Source: Emcibacter sp. SYSU 3D8 (GTDB lineage Bacteria > Pseudomonadota > Alphaproteobacteria > SMXS01). Taken from it: a stretch of DNA of 64,000 bases. The notes under the pieces are model-generated. The model saw only the letters and a list, made by a program, of their open reading frames with translations. It did not search any database and was not told the origin of the DNA. The position numbers were made by a program, and so were the translations under genes. Location of the stretch: positions 806,001 through 870,000 of the forward strand of contig NZ_JBBYXK010000001.1 in the NCBI RefSeq assembly GCF_039655875.1. Direction: 5' to 3'. This document shows, piece by piece, positions 46,396 through 55,017 of this stretch; the first letter of the stretch is position 1, and every line of letters begins with the position of its first letter.

Positions 46396-46749
46396 ATGAA
46401 AGTGCTGTTCATCCTGAACGATCCTCCCTACGGCACGGAGCGCTGCTACAACGGTGTCCGACTGGCGAACGCGATGGTGCGCAAAGATCCGGCTGCGGAG
46501 ATCACAGTCTTCCTGATGGCCGATGCCGTCGGGTGCGCCCGGAAGGGCCAGAAGACGCCAGAAGGATACTACAACCTCGAACACATGCTGACGCGGTTCA
46601 CGACCGGCGAGCATACGCTGTTGCTCTGCGGCATGTGTATGGATGCGCGCGGCCTCGCTATCGACGACGTCATTGCTGGCGCGCGGCGAAGTTCGATGGA
46701 GGAACTCGCTGCCGCCACCCTGGAAGCCGACAAGGTGCTGGTGTTCTGA
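46396..46749 (+). CDS. DsrE-family sulfur-relay protein
   Basis: 117 residues with the DsrE/TusD fold: MKVLFILNDPPYGTERCYNGVRLANAM, then AEITVFLMADAVGCARKG and HTLLLCGMCMDARGL. The CxxC pair near residue 78-82 is a candidate persulfide carrier. DsrE and TusA/TusD proteins pass sulfur to partners. It directly follows the MBL gene and precedes an MFS gene, forming a small sulfur operon. Several Cys residues are available for relay; partners are unknown. Confidence 0.88.
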   Translation: MKVLFILNDPPYGTERCYNGVRLANAMVRKDPAAEITVFLMADAVGCARKGQKTPEGYYNLEHMLTRFTTGEHTLLLCGMCMDARGLAIDDVIAGARRSSMEELAAATLEADKVLVF

Positions 46750-46819
46750 AGCCATTAGGAGACTTCCGGCGACAGGGTCGACCTCCACCCGGTAGCAAGA
46801 TGACGAAGAGACATTCCCT

Positions 46820-48082
46820 ATGATGGCACACGCACCCGGCGCGCCCGGCGGCATCCGGCTCGGGCTGCGGGAGAACTGGCGCCAGTTCTCCCTTCTCGTT
46901 CTGGTCAACGCCTTTGTCGGCGGCATGGTTGGCCTTGAGCGTACCGTCGTTCCCCTGATCGGCGCGCAGGAGTTCGGGATCGATTCCACCACGGTCATCG
47001 TCTCGTTCATCGTCAGCTTCGGGCTCGTCAAGGCGTTCGCCAACCTGGTCTCGGGCCACTTCGCCGACATCTACGGCCGCAAGCATATGCTCGTCCTCGG
47101 CTGGCTGGTCGGGCTTCCCGTGCCGTTCATGATCGCGTGGGCACCGAACTGGGGCTGGGTGATCGCCGCCAACGCGCTGCTCGGCGTCAGTCAGGGCTGT
47201 GCGTGGTCGATGACGGTGATCATGAAGGTGGATCTGGTCGGCCCCAAGTCGCGCGGGCTGGCGGTGGGCCTGAACGAATTCGCCGGTTATCTCTCCGTCG
47301 GTGTCACCGCCTTCCTGACCGGCTATCTCGCGCAGCGCTATGGCCTCAGGCCGGAGCCGTTCTACCTGGGCATCGGCTACGCGGTGCTGGGGCTGCTGCT
47401 GTCGGTGCTGCTGGTTCGCGACACCCGGGATCACGTCGGGCTGGAGATCGCGAACCACGCCCGGGAAGCTTCACCGATCGGGTTCCGGGAGGTGTTCCGG
47501 CGCGCGTCATACGGCGACCGCAATCTGTTCGCGGCCTCACAGGCCGGGCTGGTGAACAACCTGAACGACGGCATGAGCTGGGGCATCTTCCCGCTGTTCT
47601 TCACGTCGTTCGGCTTGGGCGTCGAACGCATCGGCATCCTGAAGGCGATCTACCCAGTGGTGTGGGGCGTCCTCCAGACCGTGACCGGCCCCTTGAGCGA
47701 CCGCTGGGGGCGCAAGGGGCTGATCGTCGCCGGCATGTGGGTTCAAGCAATCGGGCTGCTTATGACTGCGTTGACGCAGAGCTTCGCCTGGTGGTTTGGC
47801 GCCAGCGTCCTGCTCGGCCTGGGCACCGCGATGGTCTATCCGACACTGATAGCCTCGGTCTCCGACGCCTCGCATCCTTCATGGCGGGCGCGCTCACTAA
47901 GCGTCTACCGCTTCTGGCGCGACCTCGGCTACGCCGTCGGCGCGCTGGTCGCCGGCATCATCACTGACCTGTTCGGTGCCGCGTGGGCGATCGGAGCCAC
48001 AGGCGGGCTCACGTTCGTTTCCGGTGTCGTGGTAGCCGTTGCCATGGTCGAGCCCAAAAGCCAAGGCTCGAAGCAGCCGTGA
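46820..48082 (+). CDS. MFS transporter of the sulfur operon
   Basis: 420 residues, 12 membrane helices. The MFS loop GHFADIYGRKHMLV follows TM2 and DRWGRKGLIVAG follows TM8. The substrate is unknown; context with DsrE and a persulfide enzyme hints at a sulfur compound or metal-thiol. The GAAGAGAC region serves as ribosome site. A decayed copy of its 3' third lies at 36418-36745, so this gene family was duplicated or moved within the region. Confidence 0.9.
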   Translation: MMAHAPGAPGGIRLGLRENWRQFSLLVLVNAFVGGMVGLERTVVPLIGAQEFGIDSTTVIVSFIVSFGLVKAFANLVSGHFADIYGRKHMLVLGWLVGLPVPFMIAWAPNWGWVIAANALLGVSQGCAWSMTVIMKVDLVGPKSRGLAVGLNEFAGYLSVGVTAFLTGYLAQRYGLRPEPFYLGIGYAVLGLLLSVLLVRDTRDHVGLEIANHAREASPIGFREVFRRASYGDRNLFAASQAGLVNNLNDGMSWGIFPLFFTSFGLGVERIGILKAIYPVVWGVLQTVTGPLSDRWGRKGLIVAGMWVQAIGLLMTALTQSFAWWFGASVLLGLGTAMVYPTLIASVSDASHPSWRARSLSVYRFWRDLGYAVGALVAGIITDLFGAAWAIGATGGLTFVSGVVVAVAMVEPKSQGSKQP

Positions 48083-48643
48083 TCGGCTACCGCATCGACC
48101 TGGGCGCCGAGCTCGATGCAGCAGGCTCATCCGTTGAATTGAAATTGACGCGATCTGGCGCGAGCCGAGCATGTCGCGTGCGTCGACGCCGTCGAAAGCG
48201 CGATCAGCGTCGGGAGCCCGGGTTGCTGACTCAGGGACGCTTGCTGAGTGCGTGGTCGGGGTTTCGACGTGTGCGAGTAGCGCGAAACGTCAGCGCGCTT
48301 CAGTGATCTCTGAAACTGCTGGATCGCTGCCGTGCTTGATCGACTGGGGCCGACATGTCCGAGTCGATCGGCCCCTGCTGCGCCTTTCTGCCTGGCCAGG
48401 CATTGGCTCGCCGCGAAGTCGTCGGTTGACTGCTTCAGCGCCCGTTCCACTTTCTCGCGCCCGTCAGCAGCTTCACGCCGCAGGGCTTCCAGTTGCTCTT
48501 CTGGGTCTTGCTGAACGTTTCGATGCGGCCCGATCACGCTCGCCTGTCAGCGCATCAAGCGCTTTTTTCATGCGCTTTTTCGATCACTCCAAAGCCGCTG
48601 ACGATGCGGGCGCGCGTCAAATAGGGAAGGGCGAAGCGATCCG
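48083..48643 (-). other. Gene-poor scar with a possible frameshifted coiled-coil remnant
   Basis: No intact gene is seen. On the minus strand at about 48360-48578 a short frame MKKALDALTGERDR runs into EEQLEALRREAADGREKVERALKQSTDDF after a one-base frame change, giving a helical, charged product. No family is recognised. It may be a remnant of a small coiled-coil protein or a chance frame. Confidence 0.35.
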
Positions 48644-49294
48644 TCAAGCCCGGCCAAGCTCAAGGCGATCGAAGCAGTCGGGGCATATGCCGTGGCTGAT
48701 CATCACGTCGGGGGAACCGCCCCTCCGGTAGTATTCATCCGGTTCGATCCATTCGACATCGGAACCTGGCTCGGCCGGCCAGGCGACATCGTGGCAATAA
48801 CTGCACAGCCGCACGATCTCAGGATCTCGCCCGGCTTCCGGGCCTTCTCCGCGGCTGGCGAAAAGCGACATGGGCGGCCTGGGAGCCTCCTTGAGTACGA
48901 CAGACTGGTAAAGGATCGCCCCGGCCTTGCCTCCCTGCATCACCGGAGTTACCGACATGCGCATGAGCCGCTCGGCTCCCGGGGAGTCGCACCGATAGGT
49001 GTATGTAACTGTCACGCGCCGCCCAGAGGCGACTTCCCGATGCAGATGCTCCTGCACCTGACGTACCTCCACACCAGCGGTTTGCTTGAAGAGGTTCGAT
49101 CCTACGACCGCCGCAGCAGTGCTCAGTTGCGGAGCGCCGTTCGCCGACGCAAAATCCGACCAGTTCCGCTCCCCGACAGCCAGTATGGTGCCATCGGGCG
49201 CGGTTAGGTAGGCCACGCCGTCCATCGCATTCAACAGCGCGCCAACATCCGCAGGTACAGACACCGGGGGCAATCCGTGAGCCTTGTCCGTCAC
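48644..49294 (-). CDS. PAS-like protein with C-terminal double CxxC
   Basis: 216 residues. A PAS-type domain at about 20-135 (LNAMDGVAYLTAPDGTILAVGERNWSDFA) is joined to a tail with CSYCHDVAWP and GICPDCFDRL, a zinc-ribbon-like four-Cys arrangement. It lacks a kinase or DNA-binding domain, so it may sense a ligand or redox state and signal through partners. I chose the GTG that follows GGAAGGAGG; the longer frame adds seven Arg-rich residues. Confidence 0.75.
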   Translation of the reverse strand: MTDKAHGLPPVSVPADVGALLNAMDGVAYLTAPDGTILAVGERNWSDFASANGAPQLSTAAAVVGSNLFKQTAGVEVRQVQEHLHREVASGRRVTVTYTYRCDSPGAERLMRMSVTPVMQGGKAGAILYQSVVLKEAPRPPMSLFASRGEGPEAGRDPEIVRLCSYCHDVAWPAEPGSDVEWIEPDEYYRRGGSPDVMISHGICPDCFDRLELGRA

Positions 49295-49435
49295 GCGCCG
49301 CCTCCTTCCGAGCATATTAGATCAATACTATCGCGCGCCCACCTGGTCGTTACCACTCCCTTTTCGAAGCCGTACCGCACGGCCGGTCGAGCGAGGGGCA
49401 AGAGCCTCAATGCTCAACCGGCCGCCCGGCCAAAC

Positions 49436-49625
49436 TTAATTGACGCTGATCTTGCGCGGCTTTGCGATTTCAGCTTTCGGCGGCACCAGGGTCATCACGC
49501 CGTCCGTCAGTTCGGCCCTGATGCCGTCCTGCTCGATCTTGCTCGAGATACGAAGCGCGAGGAAATCTAACCGTTCACGCGCCTGGAAATAAGGTAGACC
49601 TCACCCGCGCCCAAGGCCTCCAAGG
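49436..49625 (-). pseudogene. Remnant of an Hsp20 (alpha-crystallin) gene
   Basis: The last 40 codons read RISSKIEQDGIRAELTD, GVMTLVPPKAEIAKPRKISVN, the exact style of the Hsp20 C terminus with its conserved LxxGVLxLxxPK core. Upstream, GEVYLISRRVNG lies in another frame and is cut by a stop. The first half of the protein is missing. It is not expressed as a normal heat-shock protein. Confidence 0.75.
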
Positions 49626-49807
49626 AGACCACGATTCCTAAGCGCTATGCGCCGAAGAGCCGATACCGGAGCGGCTCCCGCACGTATTGGCTAGCCAGAA
49701 GCGCGCCACCCGATAGAGCCATGGTGCCTCCGGCGACGACGTCCGAGCCGTGCTAGCCGAGAACGCCGTCATGCCTCGCCAGAGCGCGTTGCCGGATCCC
49801 AGACAGT

Positions 49808-50473
49808 TTACAACGCACGAACGGCTTCGGGAGACGAGTCGATCAACATCCATGTGCCGAAAGCGAGACCAGCGCCGCCACCGATTGCTCGGCCGCGGCT
49901 GGCACGCACCATTTCCTGCTGGAGGTCGGTCATCGCAACTCTGTAGGGCACCGTATTGGGAGCGGTTGACCGCCCTGTCACGACCCCGCGGCGAATGAAG
50001 ACCCCGCGACGGTTCGCGTAGTCGCGCAACCCCAGAATGATCTCCCGTCGATTGAAGAACGCCTGTTGCTGGCCTGTGCGTGCCGCCTCTCGAGCCATGA
50101 GGTCGATCTGGCGCTGGTATTTGCGGAGGTTTGTTCTCTGGGATGCTGGGGTGACGTCCTTGACCTCGATCCGGCCATAGAGGCCGGTTCGGCGATCTCG
50201 GAAAATCTGATCGGCATCCGTGCGATTCTCCCCTTTGCCCACCACGCGGCTGAGTTCCACCAGGTCGAAACGAGGATCGTTGTAGGTCGCGGTCGCATAG
50301 AGCAGTTCTCGTCTGTAACCCTTGGCTTGCGATCGGTTCGGTGACCGCTGTAAGAGAGCGAGCTTCTCGATACCCGGAATGGATGGATCGATAGAGCGTG
50401 TGCCCTCGAAGTTGCCGTATATCCGTTGGAGACCTCGCTCTCCGACTGGGCCTGTCCTGACGAGCGACCTCAT
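49808..50473 (-). CDS. EVK-motif protein, possible nuclease; 3' part of a frameshifted gene
   Basis: 221 residues as an open frame. The centre holds TDADQIF then GRIEVKDV, a layout compatible with a PD-(D/E)xK nuclease fold (Asp, then E-x-K), surrounded by helices (YQRQIDLMAREAARTGQQQAF). No known domain is certain. The bases just before its ATG read SPAREA in this frame and join naturally to NPTL in the upstream fragment, so the true gene likely starts at 50634 and a one-base change near 50490-50495 splits it. The ATG overlap could also be genuine coupling. Confidence 0.6.
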   Translation of the reverse strand: MRSLVRTGPVGERGLQRIYGNFEGTRSIDPSIPGIEKLALLQRSPNRSQAKGYRRELLYATATYNDPRFDLVELSRVVGKGENRTDADQIFRDRRTGLYGRIEVKDVTPASQRTNLRKYQRQIDLMAREAARTGQQQAFFNRREIILGLRDYANRRGVFIRRGVVTGRSTAPNTVPYRVAMTDLQQEMVRASRGRAIGGGAGLAFGTWMLIDSSPEAVRAL

Positions 50474-50634
50474 CGCCTCCCGAGCGGGGCTAAGGTCGGA
50501 TTGCCTGCCAGGAAACGCTCATGCCAAGCCTTCGCCTCTTGATACGTACGGCCTCTATGGAGCTGAGGCTCAGCCCGCAGAGGCCAGCTTGCGGAGAGAA
50601 GGATCAAGCACAACGTTACGGAGAAGGCCTTCAT
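50470..50634 (-). CDS. Signal peptide fragment, 5' part of the split gene
   Basis: 54 residues. MKAFSVTLCLILLSASWPLRAEP is a clear signal peptide. The rest, RGRTYQEAKAWHERFLAGNPTL, continues into a hydrophilic region that ends at a stop overlapping the next start. As a stand-alone product it would be an odd 30-residue secreted peptide. Reading it with the following frame gives an exported protein of about 275 residues. Confidence 0.6.
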   Translation of the reverse strand: MKAFSVTLCLILLSASWPLRAEPQLHRGRTYQEAKAWHERFLAGNPTLAPLGRR

Positions 50635-50786
50635 GGCACATAATCCAACGACTTCTAGATCGTCTTGGCAATCAATGCGGCCAAAATGCACACTGAAAGA
50701 ATTGTTTGCAGCTTATTCACGTCCAACACTCCGGTTCTGAGTATGCAAAGGAACGCTAGCGACAGTTGAGATGCTTTGGGTTTTTG

Positions 50787-51098
50787 CTAAGGCTGTTTCG
50801 AGAGCCCCGCCAATCCCCCACCCCCTCCCCGCAGCGCCCGTACGAAGTCGACACAGCGCCCCTCCATGCCCTCGGCATAGCAGACGCATTTGTCACGACC
50901 ATTGACCACATCGAGCGCCCAGTTCGCGAGGTAAATCACGAGCAGCAGGCACAGGGCACAAAAGGTGATGGCAAGCCACGCCGGCGCGGAAACTGGAAAA
51001 AGCGTGAGGAAGGCAACTTTGCCCCAATAGGGCCAGTGTCGGATCGCAAGAGCTCGTGTAAATATCTCGAGCAGAAAATCTATCAGAGAATTCAGCAT
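50787..51098 (-). CDS. Small inner-membrane protein, unknown
   Basis: 103 residues. One strong membrane helix (WLAITFCALCLLLVIYLANWAL) and a weaker N-terminal amphipathic one (LIDFLLEIFTRALAI). A C-terminal Cys/Gly-rich tail has KCVCYAEG. GGGGGG is eleven bases before the ATG. No family is recognised. It is the last minus-strand gene after the ATPase gene, 86 bases downstream. Confidence 0.5.
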   Translation of the reverse strand: MLNSLIDFLLEIFTRALAIRHWPYWGKVAFLTLFPVSAPAWLAITFCALCLLLVIYLANWALDVVNGRDKCVCYAEGMEGRCVDFVRALRGGGGGLAGLSKQP

Positions 51099-51184
51099 AA
51101 AAAGCCCCCCAATTCCAAACATCACATATCAAGTTCGAAGATTATTAGGCAGAGGTATATGGGTGCGCAACTCGCATCCCATGA

Positions 51185-53848
51185 TCAGCCCTCGACCCTG
51201 CACTCTGATAAATGAATCATCGGTGCACCAATGGTCATGTACCGCCCCTGGTGGCAGGTCAGAATGATGATCTGCACCTTCTTTGCCGCCCTGCGCAGTG
51301 CCAGCTCCATACCCCGAAAACGGCCGTCATCGCTGTTAACCAGCGGATCGTCAAGGATCAGTGCTACCGGCTGTCCTTTCTCGAGTAACAGCTCGGCGAA
51401 CGCCAGCCGCGCGAGCACTGCAAGCTGCTCCCGAGTGCCGAGGCTGAGCTGCTCGAAGCTTTCCTCGTTGTCGTTCCGCCTGATGCCTCGGATGTCAAAG
51501 CTCTCCTCGTCGATGGAGATGTCGCTTCCAGGAAAGACGAGAGAGAGATAGGGCATCATTCTGCTGATGATGGGCTGAAGGAACGCCCGTTTGCTGGCCA
51601 CTTCCGCGGCGCTCATCGTGTCGTGGAGCAGCCGGTAGGCCCTCGCGTCGCGCTCCAGCCGTGCGACCTCCGCAGCTTGTACCTCGATCAGGCCTTCGAG
51701 CTCTTCACGTTCCTCGCCAAGCCCCTGCTGCCCGGCCTCACCGAGCGCAGCTTCCAGCTTGAGGATCTCCCGGTCGGTATCGCTGATGATCCGCCGCGTC
51801 TGCTCGACGGCATCCCGGGCGCGTTCGAGCTCTCCTTCGATGGCGATGCGGTTGATCCCCGATAGCTCCTGCTCCAGTTCGCGGAGACGCCGCTCACTGT
51901 TGGCGCGCTCCACCTCCGCCACATCGGTCTGCCGATCGAGATCGCCATCGCTCAAGATCTCGCGCTTCGCGATCAGCTGGTCTTCAAGCGTCGCGCGCTT
52001 CGACCTTTCGCTCGCCAAGTCATGTTTCAGCTGGTTCAACTCGTCCCACAGCCCCTGCCATTCCTTCATGGCACCGGCATGCGCCAGTTCCGCTGCGGCG
52101 AACGCCTTCTCGGCGCGCCCAAGATTCTCCTCAGCTGCCGTCAGGTGGGCTCGACGCGCATCCACGGCTCCCGTCTCTTTACCAGCATGGCCGGGCAACT
52201 GGCCAATCTGTTCCCGCAGCGAGGCCGCTTCCCGCCGTACGTCCGCCAGCGAACGAGGGGCCCGCTCGATCTGTTCCTTCAGTATCCTCACCCGGTTCGC
52301 CAGGTCGCTCCGCTGATCGTGAGAGGCCTGCGCGTCGCCCAGTGATTCCACGCCGTGCGCCGTGAACTCCTCGTCCAGCGCTGACTGGGCTTTGATGAAT
52401 ACATCTCTGCGGGTCGTCAGCTCGCCGGCTCCCGGCGCCACCGTGACGTCGCCGAAACCCTCGAAGGCAAGCGTCACTCGTTCGCTGACGGTAATCGACT
52501 CCTCACTTACCATACTGCCGGCGAGCTTCACCGACTTGCACCCATCCGGGGCGAAGCTCAACTGAACCGACACAGCCTCCAGCGCCGCCCGCGCGATCGT
52601 AACGGCGTCGGACAGGCGCTGAAGCTCCTTGAGCACCTTTGCGTCGATCGAATGACCTTTCAGTTCGAATTCGAACTCCAAGATCTTCCGCTCGCTCGCG
52701 TCGGCCTCGGCGATGAGGGCCTCGAGTTCCTGCAGACGCTCCGACGCTACGGCCGAATCCAGCGACTCGCGGGCAGATCTCAACACCTCGCGTAGCTCGT
52801 TCCTCTCACTGCGCAGACGCTCGCGATCAGTCTCCCGCTGATGGAGGGTGTCCGCCAGGCGGGCGACATCCCCACCGAGCGTCCGTTCGTCGTCTTCGCG
52901 CGACGCCAGCCCCAGCCCGATCTGCTCGATCTGGCGCGCCAGCCTGGCGCGCTGCTCCATCTCGCTGCGTACCCGTTCCTCCTCGCGCTGCGCTGTCTTG
53001 AAGTGATTGTCGACCTCCTTGAGGCTCTGCTCGAGCGCCCCGAGTTGTGCCTGCTGAGCACTCGCCTGCGTCAGCGCAGCCTCCGCCATGGCAAGCACGC
53101 CGCCTTCCTCAATATCGCGAATCGTGCGCCGCGATGTTCCCAGGCGGTCAACCTTGTCTTCGTGCTCCTTGAGATTGGCACAGACGGAATCGTGCCGCGC
53201 GCAAAGGTCGTCCAGCTGGCTCGCGGGAGCCTTGAGCGCCGCCTTCTTCTGGCCCGTCGGCGTGAAGTACCGCTCCAGTTGGTTCGATACGGCATCGAGC
53301 AGCCGGCGGCCTCGCTCCCCGCCCAGCACATGACCAACCTCGCCTTCGATCGCCGAGGATATGGCGTCCTTGCTATCGCGGTTCGGGTCGAGCGTCGTGA
53401 ATGCGCGGCCCTGCTCAATCCAAAGCAGCCCCGCAAGACCCCTGTTCTCGTTCGACGATTCACCCCGGCCGCGCGGTGTGTATTTCAGGAGCTCCTGCAG
53501 CTGCTCGTCCGCGGCGTCGTTCTGCCAAGGTCCGCCACGAGTGCATTTCAGAAGTGCAGACCCTTGCTGGTTCGCGAACACCTTGCGAAGTTGATAGGTC
53601 TCGTCATCAAGGGAAAAATCCACCTCGAGTTCCGGATTCACCTGGGCACCGTAAGGCGTCATCTGGTCGCGCCCCTGGCCCGTCAGCTTGGCCCGGTCGA
53701 AGAGCGAAGTCTGAACCGCTTTGAGCAGAGTCGACTTGCCTTCTTCGTTGTCGCCAACGATGACCGTCAGGCCATCGCCGATGCTGCCGACCTCGACCTT
53801 GTCGGTGAATTTACGGAAATTCTTAAGCGCAATGCGATGAATGAACAT
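51185..53848 (-). CDS. SMC/Rad50-like ATPase (YhaN/SbcC-like)
   Basis: 887 residues. Walker A GDNEEGKST near residue 33; ABC signature LSLGTREQLAVLARLAF and Walker B ALILDDPLVNSDDGR near 800-850, with the arms forming long coiled coils between. In place of a Rad50 zinc hook a beta-rich insert (SVQLSFAPDGCKSVKL, ERVTLAFEGFGDVTVAPG) lies around 420-480; no CxxC hook is present. It belongs to the AAA_27/COG4717-like group that pairs with Mre11-like phosphoesterases. Its partner ends three bases upstream, so they should form one complex that binds and cuts or unloads DNA ends. Confidence 0.9.
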   Translation of the reverse strand: MFIHRIALKNFRKFTDKVEVGSIGDGLTVIVGDNEEGKSTLLKAVQTSLFDRAKLTGQGRDQMTPYGAQVNPELEVDFSLDDETYQLRKVFANQQGSALLKCTRGGPWQNDAADEQLQELLKYTPRGRGESSNENRGLAGLLWIEQGRAFTTLDPNRDSKDAISSAIEGEVGHVLGGERGRRLLDAVSNQLERYFTPTGQKKAALKAPASQLDDLCARHDSVCANLKEHEDKVDRLGTSRRTIRDIEEGGVLAMAEAALTQASAQQAQLGALEQSLKEVDNHFKTAQREEERVRSEMEQRARLARQIEQIGLGLASREDDERTLGGDVARLADTLHQRETDRERLRSERNELREVLRSARESLDSAVASERLQELEALIAEADASERKILEFEFELKGHSIDAKVLKELQRLSDAVTIARAALEAVSVQLSFAPDGCKSVKLAGSMVSEESITVSERVTLAFEGFGDVTVAPGAGELTTRRDVFIKAQSALDEEFTAHGVESLGDAQASHDQRSDLANRVRILKEQIERAPRSLADVRREAASLREQIGQLPGHAGKETGAVDARRAHLTAAEENLGRAEKAFAAAELAHAGAMKEWQGLWDELNQLKHDLASERSKRATLEDQLIAKREILSDGDLDRQTDVAEVERANSERRLRELEQELSGINRIAIEGELERARDAVEQTRRIISDTDREILKLEAALGEAGQQGLGEEREELEGLIEVQAAEVARLERDARAYRLLHDTMSAAEVASKRAFLQPIISRMMPYLSLVFPGSDISIDEESFDIRGIRRNDNEESFEQLSLGTREQLAVLARLAFAELLLEKGQPVALILDDPLVNSDDGRFRGMELALRRAAKKVQIIILTCHQGRYMTIGAPMIHLSECRVEG

Positions 53849-53851
53849 AGA

Positions 53852-54976
53852 TCAATTTCCCAGCCGAACGTGTTCCTGATAGAGACGCAAAAGCGCGTCA
53901 CGCGCTGTGGATGCCTGCTCATGGCCCGGCGATGCAGCAATCCCGCGAAGGTGCTCGATCGCCTCCCGTACGAAGCCCGACCGGTCAATCAGATCGATGT
54001 CATCCTCGTTCGGCACCGCTGTCAGACCATCCTGATCGAGCCGCAGATGGTGGAAGCGTCCCTCCCAGTCCGCGCACATCTCGTCGAGGTGCCGGCGGCC
54101 AGCGAAGTCAATCAAGCCCTCCAGGCGCAGCCACACCAGGTGATCGGCATGATCGCCCTCCAGGGAGCCTAGAAGGCGGCCCACAGCTTCCAGATCGGCC
54201 GGATCGTTCAGCGTCGCATCCTGCTGGCTCCAGCGATAGCGGCCTACGCGCCGCCGCTCTACCACGGGGGGCGCACCGGCTCCCTGCACGTCGACGAGCA
54301 GCACGTTCCCAGGATCGGATGACGTGAACCGGTCCGCTTCCGGCGTACCGGCATACCAGCAGTGGTCGTTGATCTTTAGTGTTCCATGCCAATCACCGAG
54401 TCCCAGGTAATCCAGCCTTGCGCGTGTCGGCCGATCTGGCGCAATCGGGTTTGGCGCCTCGGATTGGCTCGGGAGCCATTCCGGCACGCTGCCATGGGCG
54501 AGACCAATACGCGGAACTCCGGCCGGCGTAACGGCGCCATCAAACCATTCGGTAAGGTCGCCGACCTCATGTCGACGTTGGAGCACCGCAGGCAGCAGCG
54601 CAATTCGGCCATCGGCGACCATCAACGGCTCTGGCGTCAGCGCGAGCTTCACATTGGGCGGAGCGCCCATGCCACTCAGCCTGCTCCAAGCTGAAACAGC
54701 GAGTGCGGCATCGTGGTTGCCAGGAATGAATACCCAGTCCCCCGAAAACCCCGACAGCGCGTTAACAAGTTGCCTGATGGTCCGGTCGCTGACTGTATTC
54801 GCGTCGAAGACATCGCCAGCGACCAGTACGGCGTCAACCTCTTCCGTCCGCGCGAGAGCGGCGATGGCTTTTACGGTGTCGATACGTTGCGACCGGAGCG
54901 CCGCGCCGGCATCGCCGGGAATGTTGGCGAAATGCTTGCCAATCTGCCAATCCGCCGTGTGGATAAATCTGACCAT
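53852..54976 (-). CDS. Mre11/SbcD-like metallophosphoesterase
   Basis: 374 residues. Motifs: FIHTADWQIGK (motif I, with Gln where SbcD has His), VAGDVFDANT, IPGNHDAA, LAHGSVP and LGLGDWHGTLK. These supply the two-metal nuclease site of Mre11 relatives. The C-terminal 150 residues probably contact the coiled-coil ATPase. Located between the DUF4258-like gene and the ATPase gene on one strand. Such pairs process DNA ends in repair or defence. Confidence 0.9.
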   Translation of the reverse strand: MVRFIHTADWQIGKHFANIPGDAGAALRSQRIDTVKAIAALARTEEVDAVLVAGDVFDANTVSDRTIRQLVNALSGFSGDWVFIPGNHDAALAVSAWSRLSGMGAPPNVKLALTPEPLMVADGRIALLPAVLQRRHEVGDLTEWFDGAVTPAGVPRIGLAHGSVPEWLPSQSEAPNPIAPDRPTRARLDYLGLGDWHGTLKINDHCWYAGTPEADRFTSSDPGNVLLVDVQGAGAPPVVERRRVGRYRWSQQDATLNDPADLEAVGRLLGSLEGDHADHLVWLRLEGLIDFAGRRHLDEMCADWEGRFHHLRLDQDGLTAVPNEDDIDLIDRSGFVREAIEHLRGIAASPGHEQASTARDALLRLYQEHVRLGN

Positions 54977-55017
54977 TGATGCCCCCTAAAATTCTTTTCG
55001 TAACTTTATCTGCGGTC

